A DNA stretch of 27,648 nucleotides, from positions 271,606-299,253 of the forward strand of contig FN648382.1 of the NCBI GenBank assembly GCA_000310025.1, in the 5' to 3' direction. This DNA comes from Ectocarpus siliculosus. Lineage: Eukaryota > Sar > Phaeophyceae > Ectocarpales > Ectocarpaceae. The notes beneath the pieces were generated by a model. That model was given only the letters and a program-made list of their open reading frames with translations, was not told the origin of the DNA and searched no databases. The position numbers and the translations under genes are program-made. Of this stretch, positions 1 to 12,045 are shown in pieces; position 1 is the stretch's first letter, and every line of letters begins with the position of its first letter.

Positions 1-688
1 CGCGTCCGCATCCGAGATGCTGGCGATCTCACTCTACCTGCAGCAGCAACGTCGGGCGGCGGCAGCGGCGGCGGCGACGCCCGCAGCGAGCAACAGCCCA
101 GTGGGCAGCTACATCCCATCGCCCAGCAGCGGGGGTCTGAGCGGGGCGATCGGGGGGGCGATCGTTGGCGGCGTCGCGTCGGCGGCGGCTACCGCCGCCA
201 ACGTCGCCACGGCAGCCGGGGCCGCCGGCGTGCGCGACCTGTCCTGGCAGGGGGCCGGGACGGCGCCGGCGGCCGGCTCAGCGGCGGCCGCCGGCGGGGC
301 GTTATCGCCCGCCGTGTCCTCTCCCAGGGCCGGAGGACAGCAACAACAGCAGCCGCACGCAAGCGGTGCCCCGAACAGCGGCAGCGGCGGCGGTAGCGCT
401 ATCGCTTTGAACCCCTCCGCGCTCTTGGGCCGCGGGAGGGAGGCCGACGCCGCCTTTGCCTCCGCGCTAGAGGCTTACCAGCGTCGCGCTTCGGAGGACT
501 CCGCCGCGGCGGCGGCAGGCTACGGCGGGAGAGGCGGCGGCGGCGCTGCTGCTTCCTCGCCCCCGGCGGCGAGGCTCGGCGCGCGCGCGGCCCTGCTGTA
601 CGCGGACGTCGCCGCCGCAGCTGCGGAGGATCTTGCGGATCGCGCCGGTCCGCGGAGCGGTCTTGCCGGTGCTGGGGAGGAGCTCCAG
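1..688 (+). CDS. TRAPPC8: TRAPPC8 exon 1 of window (5' incomplete)
   Basis: Open from the window edge (frame starting at base 2) to CAG at 686-688, followed by donor gtgcgg; phase 0. Most of it is Ala/Gly/Ser-rich low complexity with a poly-Gln stretch near 340-355. The last ~50 codons carry a helical segment (ARLGARAALLYADVAAAA) that fits the TRAPPC8 alpha-helical repeat region. The ATG at 17 is internal to the frame, since the frame is open upstream of it, so it need not be the start. Confidence 0.7.
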
Positions 689-3600
689 GTGCGGAATCGT
701 GTTGATGTGTTTGTGTGTTTGTGTGTGCTTTGCGCCGATGGTCGGCATGCGTGCTGGCAGAGGGGCATGTTTGGTGGCAAGTTTTGGCTGTGTAGAGGCA
801 AGAGAGAGGTAGACAGAGAGTGTCGGTTGTTGGCGTTGTTTGTTGGAGGAGGGGGGTGGTGTGAGGTGTGGTATGCATAGGTTGTCTGTTGTGGTGGAGA
901 AAAAGAAAAAGTGCGTCTGTCGTGGCAACAGATGGAGGGTTGTGCACTGTCACCGTAGATGATGTCTGGAACCGGGGGACTCCGCAGATCGCTCATGCTC
1001 ACACGGGGTGCAAACGGAACAAGATCCCGGCGGAGCACCCGGCATTAGTTTCCCACGCTTTTCGTCGGCAAGTGCTGTTGTACACCACTACAAAGGTGCT
1101 CGTTCGACCCTGTGGCCCTCGCTACCTAACCACCGGCACCACGCGTGATTGCACGGGCTGGTGTAGCCCAGACAGCAATCATACCTTGCGGCTCACTCAC
1201 GACAGATCAGCACGCCCTTGACACCAAGCATTCGCAATGGTACCCCCCCCCCCCTGTCCAAAAAACTCTACAGGCACAAGCCGAGGAAGCTCTCCTCAAC
1301 GCCTCCGTCTTGGAAACCCCGCTGTGCGCGGCGGTGCTGCTGGAGGTGTCCGCCAACCGCTGCCGGGAAGCCGGGCGGTTGAGACGCGCCGCCTTCCGAC
1401 TCATTCAGGTGCCGGCTTTGGACGTTCAGCGTGTTGCTGCTGTGAGGGGGGCTTGTTTTTCGCGCCCCGTGGTTGCGGGTTCCCTCAGGCTGCGCGTAGA
1501 AGGCTTGTACGTAACACCAGGCTGTTTTTTTTGTCGAACGTGTTGGTGTTTGCCCAACGGCGCTAGGTGTAGATCAAGCATGAGAGTCAGGGTTGTGGCG
1601 TTGACCTTTTGGGTTTGCCGGGGGTCCCGTAGAGTCGAAGAAGCAGACGAGATGCTGAATCGAGGGTGGTAGATGGGAGGGGTATGGGGGTGATCCATCA
1701 TGGGTGCTGGGGAGAGCTTTTGAAGGCGAACGTGTTTTGTGAATGTCCTGGCTCGGGAATCGGGAGGCTGTCGGCTTGGTGTGTTTCGAACTCTGGGGTA
1801 TGGCCACCGGCGACAACAGGCGTGTTTGTGTGTCTTTCTATTAGCATCGACCGCGCTAACCGGCTGACCAATGAAATGGCGTCAGTCTCAGTGCGCGTGA
1901 AAACAGAAAATGCTTCTTAAGGCCAGTATTCGTACGTGTGTGCGTTCGCTCTCAGTATGCCCTGGAAATCGCGTTCTTGTGTGGGTGGTTTTATTATAGT
2001 AGCCCGACCCGGCGCGCTACGAGGCGCTAGCTGTGGTCTCACACACCCAAGAGAACGCCATTCCGCGTCGCCCCCTACCTCCTCTCTCTTCCTCCCAGTG
2101 CCTTTTCGGTGTCTTGTTATGCGCGCTGCTGACTCCACCAAACTTTTGAAATCCGGCCCCACAATGTGTCTGATCTGAACACGCTCGGCGTGTATGCATA
2201 TTGCGTGCTCAGGCGGGCCACATGTACAAGACCTTCGCGAAGGACAGCGGAGAGGCCTACCGACAGCAGCAACAGCAGCAGCAGGGCGGCTCGGCGGCCG
2301 CGGCGATCTCGATTGCTTCGCCGAAGTTCGTGGGCATGCACGCCGCTCGTTGCTTCCTCGGGTCGCTGTCGGGGTACTCGGGCAGCGGCTGGCTCGCGGC
2401 GGAGGAATACGCCTGTACCGTGCTCCCAACTGAGGTTCGTGGACACACACCTGACAAGAACGTTCGTTTCTGTTGTGTGTTGTTGTGGTGTGTCGTCGTC
2501 GTCGTCGTCGTCGTTGTTGTTGTTGTTGTTGCTGTGCTCCCGTTGCAAACCGTTGCAGTCCTCTCCTCAGTACCTTCTAGTATCCGTGCTATTGAACGTG
2601 TTATAAGGTAGTTGAAGTAGTTAACACGCGGCGGGCGTTTGGCACCCACACTGCTGTACAAGTCTGAGCAAGCGCTGTATGTTTGTTTGGCGACACTGTC
2701 AACGAGGGTTGTGATGGACCGTCGAACCCGCGTGCCTTATTCCGCGTCATGGGACGTCACATCATGGGCACGCCGGGCCTGACGACGTCCCAACTAGTTG
2801 CGCCCTTACGGGAGAATATGCAGGGGTTTCATGTTCGTGCTCCCTTTATTGTACGGTAGCCTGTGGGAACGATTGGCGGAACCCGCTGGGGATAGTGGTA
2901 ATTATGACTCCCCTTTCCGTACTGACTACCCCCCTCATAACCTCTTATAGCCAGCTGCTGCTGTGGTGTTGAAATGTTCGCTCGTACAGCAGTAGAGCCG
3001 CGAAAACTTGAGTCACAAGACGCGGAATTGATGGCAAGAGACGTAGCCGTGCATGGGTGTAGGCAAGTGCAAGGGCGTCTTATACTGTCATCGCCGCGTT
3101 TGACCTCGACTTGGGTGACTAGAGAACTGTCGCTCAGGCCGACTCTCTCCTGCCAAGGACCTGTTTGACGCGGCCTGCGCTCGCTCTACGCATAGGGTCA
3201 TGCCCGTGGAATGAAATGAAAAGCGTTCCAAAGACACCATGGGTGCCTGAAAAGCAGGCGTAATTTTTTTTTTGTGATACGTGTATTGCAGCTCCGCGCT
3301 CTCCAGCGACCGGTAGCGGCCTTGCAGCTGTACGTCAGGCTCGTGTCGGCTGCGGGTGCGAGGAGAGAGGGCCGAAACGCGGCCATCGCAGGCGGCGGCA
3401 GCAGCGGCGCGCTGGCCGGGTCGTCGACACACTCTCAGCAGCAGCAGCAGCAGAAACGAGCGGCGAGGGAGGCTAGCTTGATGGTGACGTTCGAGGACCT
3501 CTGCTGGAGGTACCCCGACGCTGCGAGGGTCGCTGCTAGGTGAGAAGAAGCCGCGAACAGAGACAGACCGCCAAAGCGCGGGGTTGCTCTCCCCGATCTC

Positions 3601-6600
3601 GAAAGGCCATGGCCCACACAAGGATGTGCGACCGTTTTCTTGTCACCGCCCCTCATGGTTGGGCGTGTAGATGGGGCGTAGGTCTGGTGATACTTGCTGC
3701 TGGTGATACTTTTTTTATCGAAGAACCTTTCGCCTTGAAAAGGAGAAGGAAGCAATACCAACGGAACACGAGATGAACCAATGCTAACAGAACACGGAAC
3801 CAATCTACATGAGTGAACACGGAATAAGACAATTGTATAAACGTAGCGGAATGAACCAATACAAACGGGACACGGAATGCCCGTCTATGAACGCCGACCA
3901 ACCCAACAGGGCGTGGGAGAGGGGCCGCGAGACAAGCAAGCTGGACATGTCATTCTTCCCGATCACCGACCGGGCGAGAGGTCCTCCGCCTCCCTCGCGA
4001 AAAGCGCCTGCCGCAGCGCCAACAGCAACACCAAACTCGCCGCACAGCAACGCCGATCTCCTCGGAATAGACTTCGACAGCAGCGGCGAAGCCGAAGCCG
4101 AAGAAGAAGCTTCGGGGGATGGCGGCGGGTTGGGAGGGGGTCTCGTGACTGCGGGAGTCGGGGAAGGGGTAGTGTTCGAGGAGCTCGCGCTGCCGGGGGT
4201 GGTGCACGAGGAGACCCGCCCGGTGGACACAGAAAACGCCTCCGTCGAGGCATCCGTCAAGGTCGGTGGGCGAGTGGGATGATGGAGAAGGGCCTTAACC
4301 TTTTGCTGTGGTCGTTCTTGTCGTTTTCCCGCGGGGGAGGGGCTGAAGTGCCACGCCCGGTTCTCTATTGTAGGCGGTGGTGATTTTTGTTTTGGTGGCG
4401 GTGGTGATGAGCGCTGCCATTCTGTTTTGGGTTTGGTGATTGTGGTGACGTTCTGCTGTGGGGCAAGCTGCTGGCTTGCTCTCTCCCCATTGTTTTTCGA
4501 GCTTTGATACGAGTCCTCTCCCGCGTTTTGTCTCTAGTGCCATGGTGCAACCTCATTCGCCGACCCCGGTCGATCGCACCCGCGGTTTGCGTTCTCTAAA
4601 GTTATCCGCTGAGACGATTTTTCGATTGTACCCGTGTATGATGGCCACTTGCGCTTAAGAGTGGGGGGGTAGGCCCCCCATCTCCTCGAAGCATGAAGCA
4701 TGTATTTTCCCGACGAAAGCAGAAAGAGTAGACTGCTTGACGTCGTCAGACAGCCAGACCCCGCTATAAGTGCTGCTGCTATTGTCTCTTGAACCAATCA
4801 CACGCGCGCAACGTGTGGTGAGAGGTAACCGCTGGCGCGCACTGGCTCGAGGTACGGCAGGCGCCCTGATTGCGGAGCAAGCCGCCGCCGATCATTAGAC
4901 CGCTGAAACATGGCTAGACCGCTAGACAGACCCCTTGTCAGCATTAGACTTGCTAAACCCCGCTATTGCCGCTGCTCAAGCACCACTAGACCGCTAGACC
5001 CATTGAAATTTACTAGACCGCGCTATCCTGCTGTGTCACCCACCTTTCACCAATCACACACGCGCATGCACGACGGGTAACACAGGTTACCGATGGCGCG
5101 AGCTGGGCTCAAGACATGGCCGACGCCCTGAAGGCCGAGCTAGCTGCGGCGGACGCCGTGAGGGCCGGGGAGGGGCCCTGGCTGACGCTCTCTGCGTCGT
5201 ACGGGCACAAGGCCGGCACGCTGTCCTCCTCCTCTCGAGAACCCTCGTCCTCCAGGTAGGGAAGAGTGCCGCCGCCGCCCTGGTGGGGGTTTGGGAGCTT
5301 CTGTTGCCTTTGCGTGTCTGCTGAGGTTGTATTGCGTGGTCCCCAATACTACCAATAGATTGTACCCACACTTGGCTGCTCAAACACACCGCGCTGGGCA
5401 TGTACACCAATCCTCCTCCTTACGTTGGTGGACCGACCGCAAACGCGACTCCTTCCCTTCCGTCTCGTCTCGAACAACAGCGCCAAGAAACCGTCCCACC
5501 TACCGCCGCCGCCGCGCTCCGCCCCCGTTGGAGAGCCGGTGACGGTGCTGGTGATGCTCGAGAACCTCCTCGCTGTACCGGTGACCGTGGAGGACTTGCA
5601 GCTGGTGCTCACCGCGCCCGCCGCCGCAGGCGAGGGGCAAGAGGAGGAGGAGGTCGCGTGCATGGCTCTCGACGAGGAGGAGTTCCAGAAAACGTGGGTT
5701 GGATCGATTGTGTATAGAGCGGGGGGATGGTAGGCATGTCTGTAGAGCCCCCTAGTCTCCGTGGGTGGTACCTTGAGACCGCCAAGTTTTTTTTTGAGAG
5801 TGGAAATTGAGGATAGGGAATCTAGTGGCTTTATGCGGAGTCCCAGACAAATCAGCTCTGAAAATGGTTGGTGCGAAGTTCGAGCGGACGGGGTTATCGG
5901 TTGTTTGCGGCTCGGTTGGCGCTTTGGTGCACCGCACCTCCTCTCAATCTGACTTTTGTAACTTGTTCCGGCCAGGACAGTGTAAGGCAGCGAATGATGA
6001 TCGAGGAATCCCGGTAAGAGAGGAAGCGCCACTTCCCCGATGCTTGCACCCCGATTAAAAGGGTGCATACCCACTCTCAGAACGGCCTTGGTTCATGATA
6101 GGCAGGAGTGGTTACCCATGACCGTCGCCTGTCCCCCCCCCCCCCCCCCCCGAACGCCGATTTCAACAGGTACTCCCCCAAGCCTGCGACGGGCGAGGAG
6201 GCGCTGATGGACATGCTGGCGTCGTCCCCTCCCACACCGGCTACCGCTGCTGCGGCTGCCACTGATGCCACGGCGGCGGCGGTTGCGATCGAGCGGCGCC
6301 GCGCGACGGTCCCGCCGGGAGAGCGCCTGCCCGTGCTCCTCAAGTTCTGCGCGCTCCGTCCCGCCACCGCCGCGCTCACCGTCTCCTCCGTGCGGTGGAC
6401 GGTTTTCCAGTGGAACGGAGGCAAGGAGGCCGGGGGGACGGGAGAGGCTTGTCCCCGTGTTTGGGTGTCGCACCGGTTGGAGGGCAGGGGGAAGCTTCTC
6501 CACGCCACGCTGGAGCAACGGGCCGCGAAGTGAGAGCAAGCACGGCTAGCCGTGGGAGTGAAATATCTGTTGGCTGTTGTTGTTGCCTTTCATCCGTTTG

Positions 6601-9600
6601 TTCTTTCCTTTCCCACGACCTTTGAAGCTTTTTCATTTCTTCAGATTTGCTATCATCGCAGTTGTGACATGCTCTCTCGCTTTTGACTCACTCACCTCCC
6701 CATCAGTCCTGCTTTCTGCTCCTGTGCTTTTCTATCGCAATCTCTTTTTCATTCTGAGTGTGGGTTCATTCCTGATTCCGACTGGTGGTTCTGATGGTAG
6801 CTGTGGATGAACGAAGGAGGGTGGGAAAGAGAGAAAGAGATGTGTTGTTCACATGCACCCGGAGACATGCTTCCGACAAGAATCCAGGTGTTGGAGGTAC
6901 GTCGGAGCCAGAGTACCTGCAGGAACAGTGCGATAACATGTGGAGCACCGGCGGGCGTCCAGTGGACACACGTTTCCCCAACACAAAGGGACTTCATCTC
7001 CGAAGCTAGGGCCCAGTGCCGCACCACGTTCGATCTCTACACCATCGTCGGCACAAGCACCCGGCAATCCCACCGCCCCCAAGCGGGCTAGAGCGTTGTG
7101 GATTTTTTTTTTTTTTTTTTTGTCTTCACTTCAAATCAGCGCTCACAGCACTAGTGCCGTTTACTCCAACCCGTGGTCACACAGAAGAGCCCTATGCCGG
7201 GTGCTCGTGCCGCCGATGGGGAAGAGCGTGTACATTGGGTGGCACTGGGACCTACCCGCGGTGACGAAGTCCTTGTGCGGGAGCAAGACGTGTGTCCGCT
7301 GGATGCCGGTGTGCCGTGTCTAATCGCGCTGTTCCGGCAGGTACTCTGGCTCCGACGTACCGCCAACGCCACCTGTCGTTAAAGGGTGGGGGTCACGGAG
7401 AGGGTGCGCGGTTGAAAGGAGTAATCTCCCTACTTTGGAATCCACCCATTCTCTGGTCGATGGGGTGTACCGCAGTGCCCTTGTCCTACCGAACCAACCT
7501 CCTCCCGTCGGAGAGCAAGAAGACGAGAGGGACGAGACGGCTGCAGCGAGATTCCCTCTGACGCTGCGCTCCCTCCGACCTGCCGGGAACAGACAGCGGC
7601 GTTTGCGGTGGGGAAGGGAAGGCGGTGGCGGTGGGTGGCCTTCAAGATTCCGATGACGACTCCTCCGTAGACTCTGGTGACACGACGCCTAGCTTTAAGA
7701 CGGGATATATTGCTGGGTCTGCGGAATCCCGACTTGAAGCATGGTGTGGTCGTCCTAGTAATCGGGGTCCTGTCATCGTCATCGGTTCTTCGAGGCCTCT
7801 CGCCGCCGCCGCTACCGCCGCCGCCGCTGTCCGGTCTCTGCAGGGAGCCCCGCAAGATTGCGCTGCAGCTGTCTCGCCTTCCTAGTTTCCCTCCTCCTCT
7901 TGTTCCTCTACAGACCCCATTGGTGGCCGGGATCACTCACACGAAGCTCTGGCCTGAGACAGCCTGCGTAGTTGCGAGATATGGAAGTGGGGGGTTACGG
8001 AGGAGACGATGGCTCTCGCACGAATAAAACGATATTCGTGAATGACACACATATTACAGCCTGACGAGATGAGACCCAACAGCATCGGCTCTTCGTCTAC
8101 CAAGTTATTCCCACGTTTAGCAGTCTTTACCTCGGTCCCCGCAACCAAACCGCAATCATGCCATCGCACGTACGTAGTCACCCCACCCTCGCTGCTGCAG
8201 TGTCGGAAGGATCACGTATGATATACCGTAGGTGACATGACGTTAGATACCACACACCCTGACCCGATCTTCAAGGGTCAATTACTCCACGACGAAGAGG
8301 ATGTACGAGTCAATCGATTCGCTATCGGAAAGCTTTCGACGAGAGGGTTCCATTGCCACCATTTTCACCACCGCCACTGTCTGTGCTGTGGAGAGCACTG
8401 GAGTTCTGAAAATCGGTCCTGCTGCGGAGTCATTGCTAGTTTATCCTGGGCTCGCTTTGTTAATATTACGAACATAAAAACAATAGGCCCAGGGGGTGTA
8501 ATATCTCATGTCACGTTGTACGGTATGTCGCTAGCGATCTCCTTGCGACCCCCCCCCCTCCGCGCCTGGACAACGACAAATAGGGCTCGAGCGCCGGCTC
8601 CACCACCGCGGTTTGAGGCCACGGGATCGATGCCGTGGCTGGGCTGTTCGCTGGAAGGGGTTCCGCCGACGCTGTTGCAGGGGGAGGTGGTCCGGGCTAC
8701 GCTCAACGTCACCAACAGGGGCAGGTGTGCAAATGAAGATTGATGCTGCCTGCTTGCGACATTGATTGAGTACACGCAGCGTTGTGATTCGTTCTCAGGA
8801 GCCTTTACTGCTGGTTTTTGTGCAGCCGTCGTGCATCGGCCGGGTTGATGTTGATGTTGCTGTTGCTCTTGATTGGGAGTGTGGTTTATCTCGTGGAAAC
8901 GTGGGCTAGCTAAGACTAGGGAGGACTGCAACGCTCTTGCGCAAGAGGCGCCGCGTGAACGAACGAAGGAATGGGGGATTTGGGGCATCGTTGACACCAG
9001 GCACGGCATACGGGGAACGCTCTGCCCCTCCTCCAGCACTTGACGTCGTTGTTGCACGCCATCTTGCGCCTTGCGCCGCTGGCCTGGTCGGGGTGTCGGT
9101 ACAAGAACCCTGCGTTGAGCCGCACTTGTTGACGTAGATGCCCGGGGTGCCTCCCGTTTTGCGGCGCTGAAACCGTTTCACCTTCGCCTCCCTCTTTCGC
9201 AACCGCCTGCACTGTGGGCGAAAACCCGATGTCTTCCTAGCAGCGAACCCCCCTGGTTTGCATGAGCCACTGCTCTTTATAGATGTAACCAGTGCAACAC
9301 CCACTTGTACCGCTGCTGGTATACTGCACGAGAGACGACTTCAGCCTCATGATGCAACCGTTCTACAACAGTGTTGAACCTTGGGATTGTACGTGACCCC
9401 CGTGAACCTCCGTTGTCGTCGTCAGCAGCGACCCCCCCCCTCCATGAAATCCCTGAGCCCCCGTCGGGGTCTGGCCTCTTTCCTCACCCATGGTTGTCAT
9501 GCATTCCCGTGGTCTCGTCTCCGCAGGGCGCCGGCGGGACACCTGTGTCTCAAGACCAACCTACCGTGGGTGGCGTTCGAAGAGCCTTCCACCGCGACTA

Positions 9601-11977
9601 TTGGTGGGGATGAGGCGTCGGCAACAGGCGGGGGGGCTACAGGGGGTGCGGTGGGGGCATCGGGGACAACTCTTGCTCCTCCGGTCGGGGTCATCATGCC
9701 GGGTGAGGGCTGTGTGTGAGGTGTGGAAGGAGTGCCACTTGCAAGAATGCTTGTTGAACGACGACCCTGGGCGTTGTTGCTGTTGTCGTCATCGCTGTCG
9801 TTGTCGTCTGTTGTCTGTGTGGTTGTCGTTGTCGTTGTCGTTATCACCGTTGCTGCTTTCCTCGTCACGTCACACGCCGTGTTTTGGACGCTACCAAGCA
9901 TCTCCTCCCTTTGGATGAATCAAGGTTAACAACAACGTTATTCATGTGGCCATCGGTTGTCAGCACATTGCAACGGCGTCCCTTTGACTTGGCTAAACTT
10001 TCGGCTTGTTTTCTTTTGTTTCTGCCATGCGTGGTGGCTTCTTCTATTCACAGGGCAAAGCGTTGCGCTCCCCCTCTGGGTGAGGGGAAGGGGCGGCGGG
10101 CGACAGACGGTCCGGATGATCGTCCGGTACAAGAGGGCTCCCCCTTCGTCATCGTCATCGCCATCATCAGCGGAAGGCGGTGGTGGGGAGCGGGACGGGG
10201 AATGGGGCGTGGTGTCCCCCAGCAGTGACAAGCTGTTCAGGTGCAAAGAGCCGCTGCAGTTGTCTTTTGTGTTCGTGGTTGCGGTTTTTTGTTGCGGCTG
10301 TTTTGGGTAAAAATACTGATGATTTTCGTTGATTGTGAACCGAACCGGTTTTAGTAGCATCAGGCAGCTGCTTTGTCCTAGACTTGCCTTCTATACGCTC
10401 CTTAACCCTCCTCGTCCCCCCCCCCCTCCCCCCCCCGGTGTTTGCCATCGGGGTTGGGTTTTCGTCGCTTGGCAACGACGTTGTAAAACAAGCCCCCCAC
10501 TCGGTGTTTGCCATCGGGATCGGGTTTTCGTCGCTTGGCAACGACGTTGTAAAAGAAGCCAATTCACTTCGTGAACTCGGCAACCAGGTTACCGTTTTTT
10601 TTTTTACCTCGTTTTTTTTTTTTTGGCGGTAACCAAAATGGTGGTCGAGTAGATCATGTTGTGCGGGGTCGAGAACCCTCCACTCCCGCGCAACGGGGGA
10701 TGATCGCACCACGTTGTGTTAAAATGGTCAAGCTTCCTCGAGGCAGTTACACAGTGCTTACAACTGTCTGTGGAAGTGAAAGCACCAGAAAATAAACTAA
10801 GTCATACGTAGCTGTCATCCGTACGCAAGGAAGTAAGCCAAGATGCCGAACACCCTTAGCAGGATGCAGCTCACCCTTCATGCGACTCGCCAAATACCTC
10901 ACGGCGCTTCGCGCTTGGTGATGTGAGAGCCTGGTCCGGTGAGAACCCGGCGTGCTCCGTCCCGGCTTTGTAGGGATGCGAGGTCAATGGTCAAACGACT
11001 ACGGCATGCACGACTATGAGTACACCCCCCCCCCCTCCCCCCCTCCCCTCCCTTCTCACAAACGTGACGCCGATTGACGGCGGCGACGGCGGCCAATGGC
11101 GCGCGACACCAAACACCAAATCACAGGTTAGAGCGCCACGCCCCCGTGTCCTTGGAGATGTGCGTGCTGCCGAGCCTGTCGGTCGCGGCTTCCGTCCTCC
11201 CGAGCTACTCTCGCCGGGGGGAATACGTGCTGTCCCTGGAAGCCACCAACTACCGCAGCAATGGGGACGAGGCGCAAGGGAACAGGCACCTCCGCATTCA
11301 CAAGGTGGGGCGACGCAGGAGGTTTTGCCGCGGCAGCGCGGTTCGATACTGATGAGGTGGTTTGGGGCGCAAGACGCGGTAGACAGATAGGCTTGGTTTG
11401 GGGCGGGCTAGGAGACCTGGGTGGTGGTAGGGCTCGATTCCGGCAGACGCGGGGTGTGTATCTTACCCACGAGGAGTCGTAAAGTCGGCGCGTTGACGGC
11501 TCGCATGGGTTAGCCGATAGCCGTCGTGCCCTGTTTGGGGCTGTCGGTGTGCTTCACGACACATGCCACCCGAAACGTGTTCTCGCGACAGATCCCGTTA
11601 TGCCTGCAGGCCCTCACGCTATTTTCAAGACCGATAACGTTTGAGTAGAAACCCGTGAGTGCTTTCGAGGACCACCAGCTTCGCACCGATTTTGTTTCGG
11701 GCACTAAGAACCCACCCTTTTCCCGTGCTTGCATCAGGTGTGTGCGATAAGCCGGTGCTGGAGAATGGAGCCCCTGGCAGGAGTTCCATCGAAGGAGGAA
11801 GGCGGTGTCGGCGCGGGGGCGGGTGGTTCGGACGAAGGCGGTACGATCGTGCATTGGCAGGAGAGGATCACGCTCCACTACCGACTCTTTCCGGTCGAGG
11901 GCGGCGATGGTAAGAAGCGGCGGTGTTGTTGTCGTTGTTTGTGTGGTGGTGGTGGCGAGCGTGTTGCTGTTGTTGTT

Positions 11978-12045
<68 letters not shown>

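Noticed and set aside
10167-10712. 181-codon minus-strand frame with repeated SDENP(I/T)PMANT
   Set aside because: The repeat is the 66-bp tandem duplication read backwards, antisense to exon 11 and its intron.
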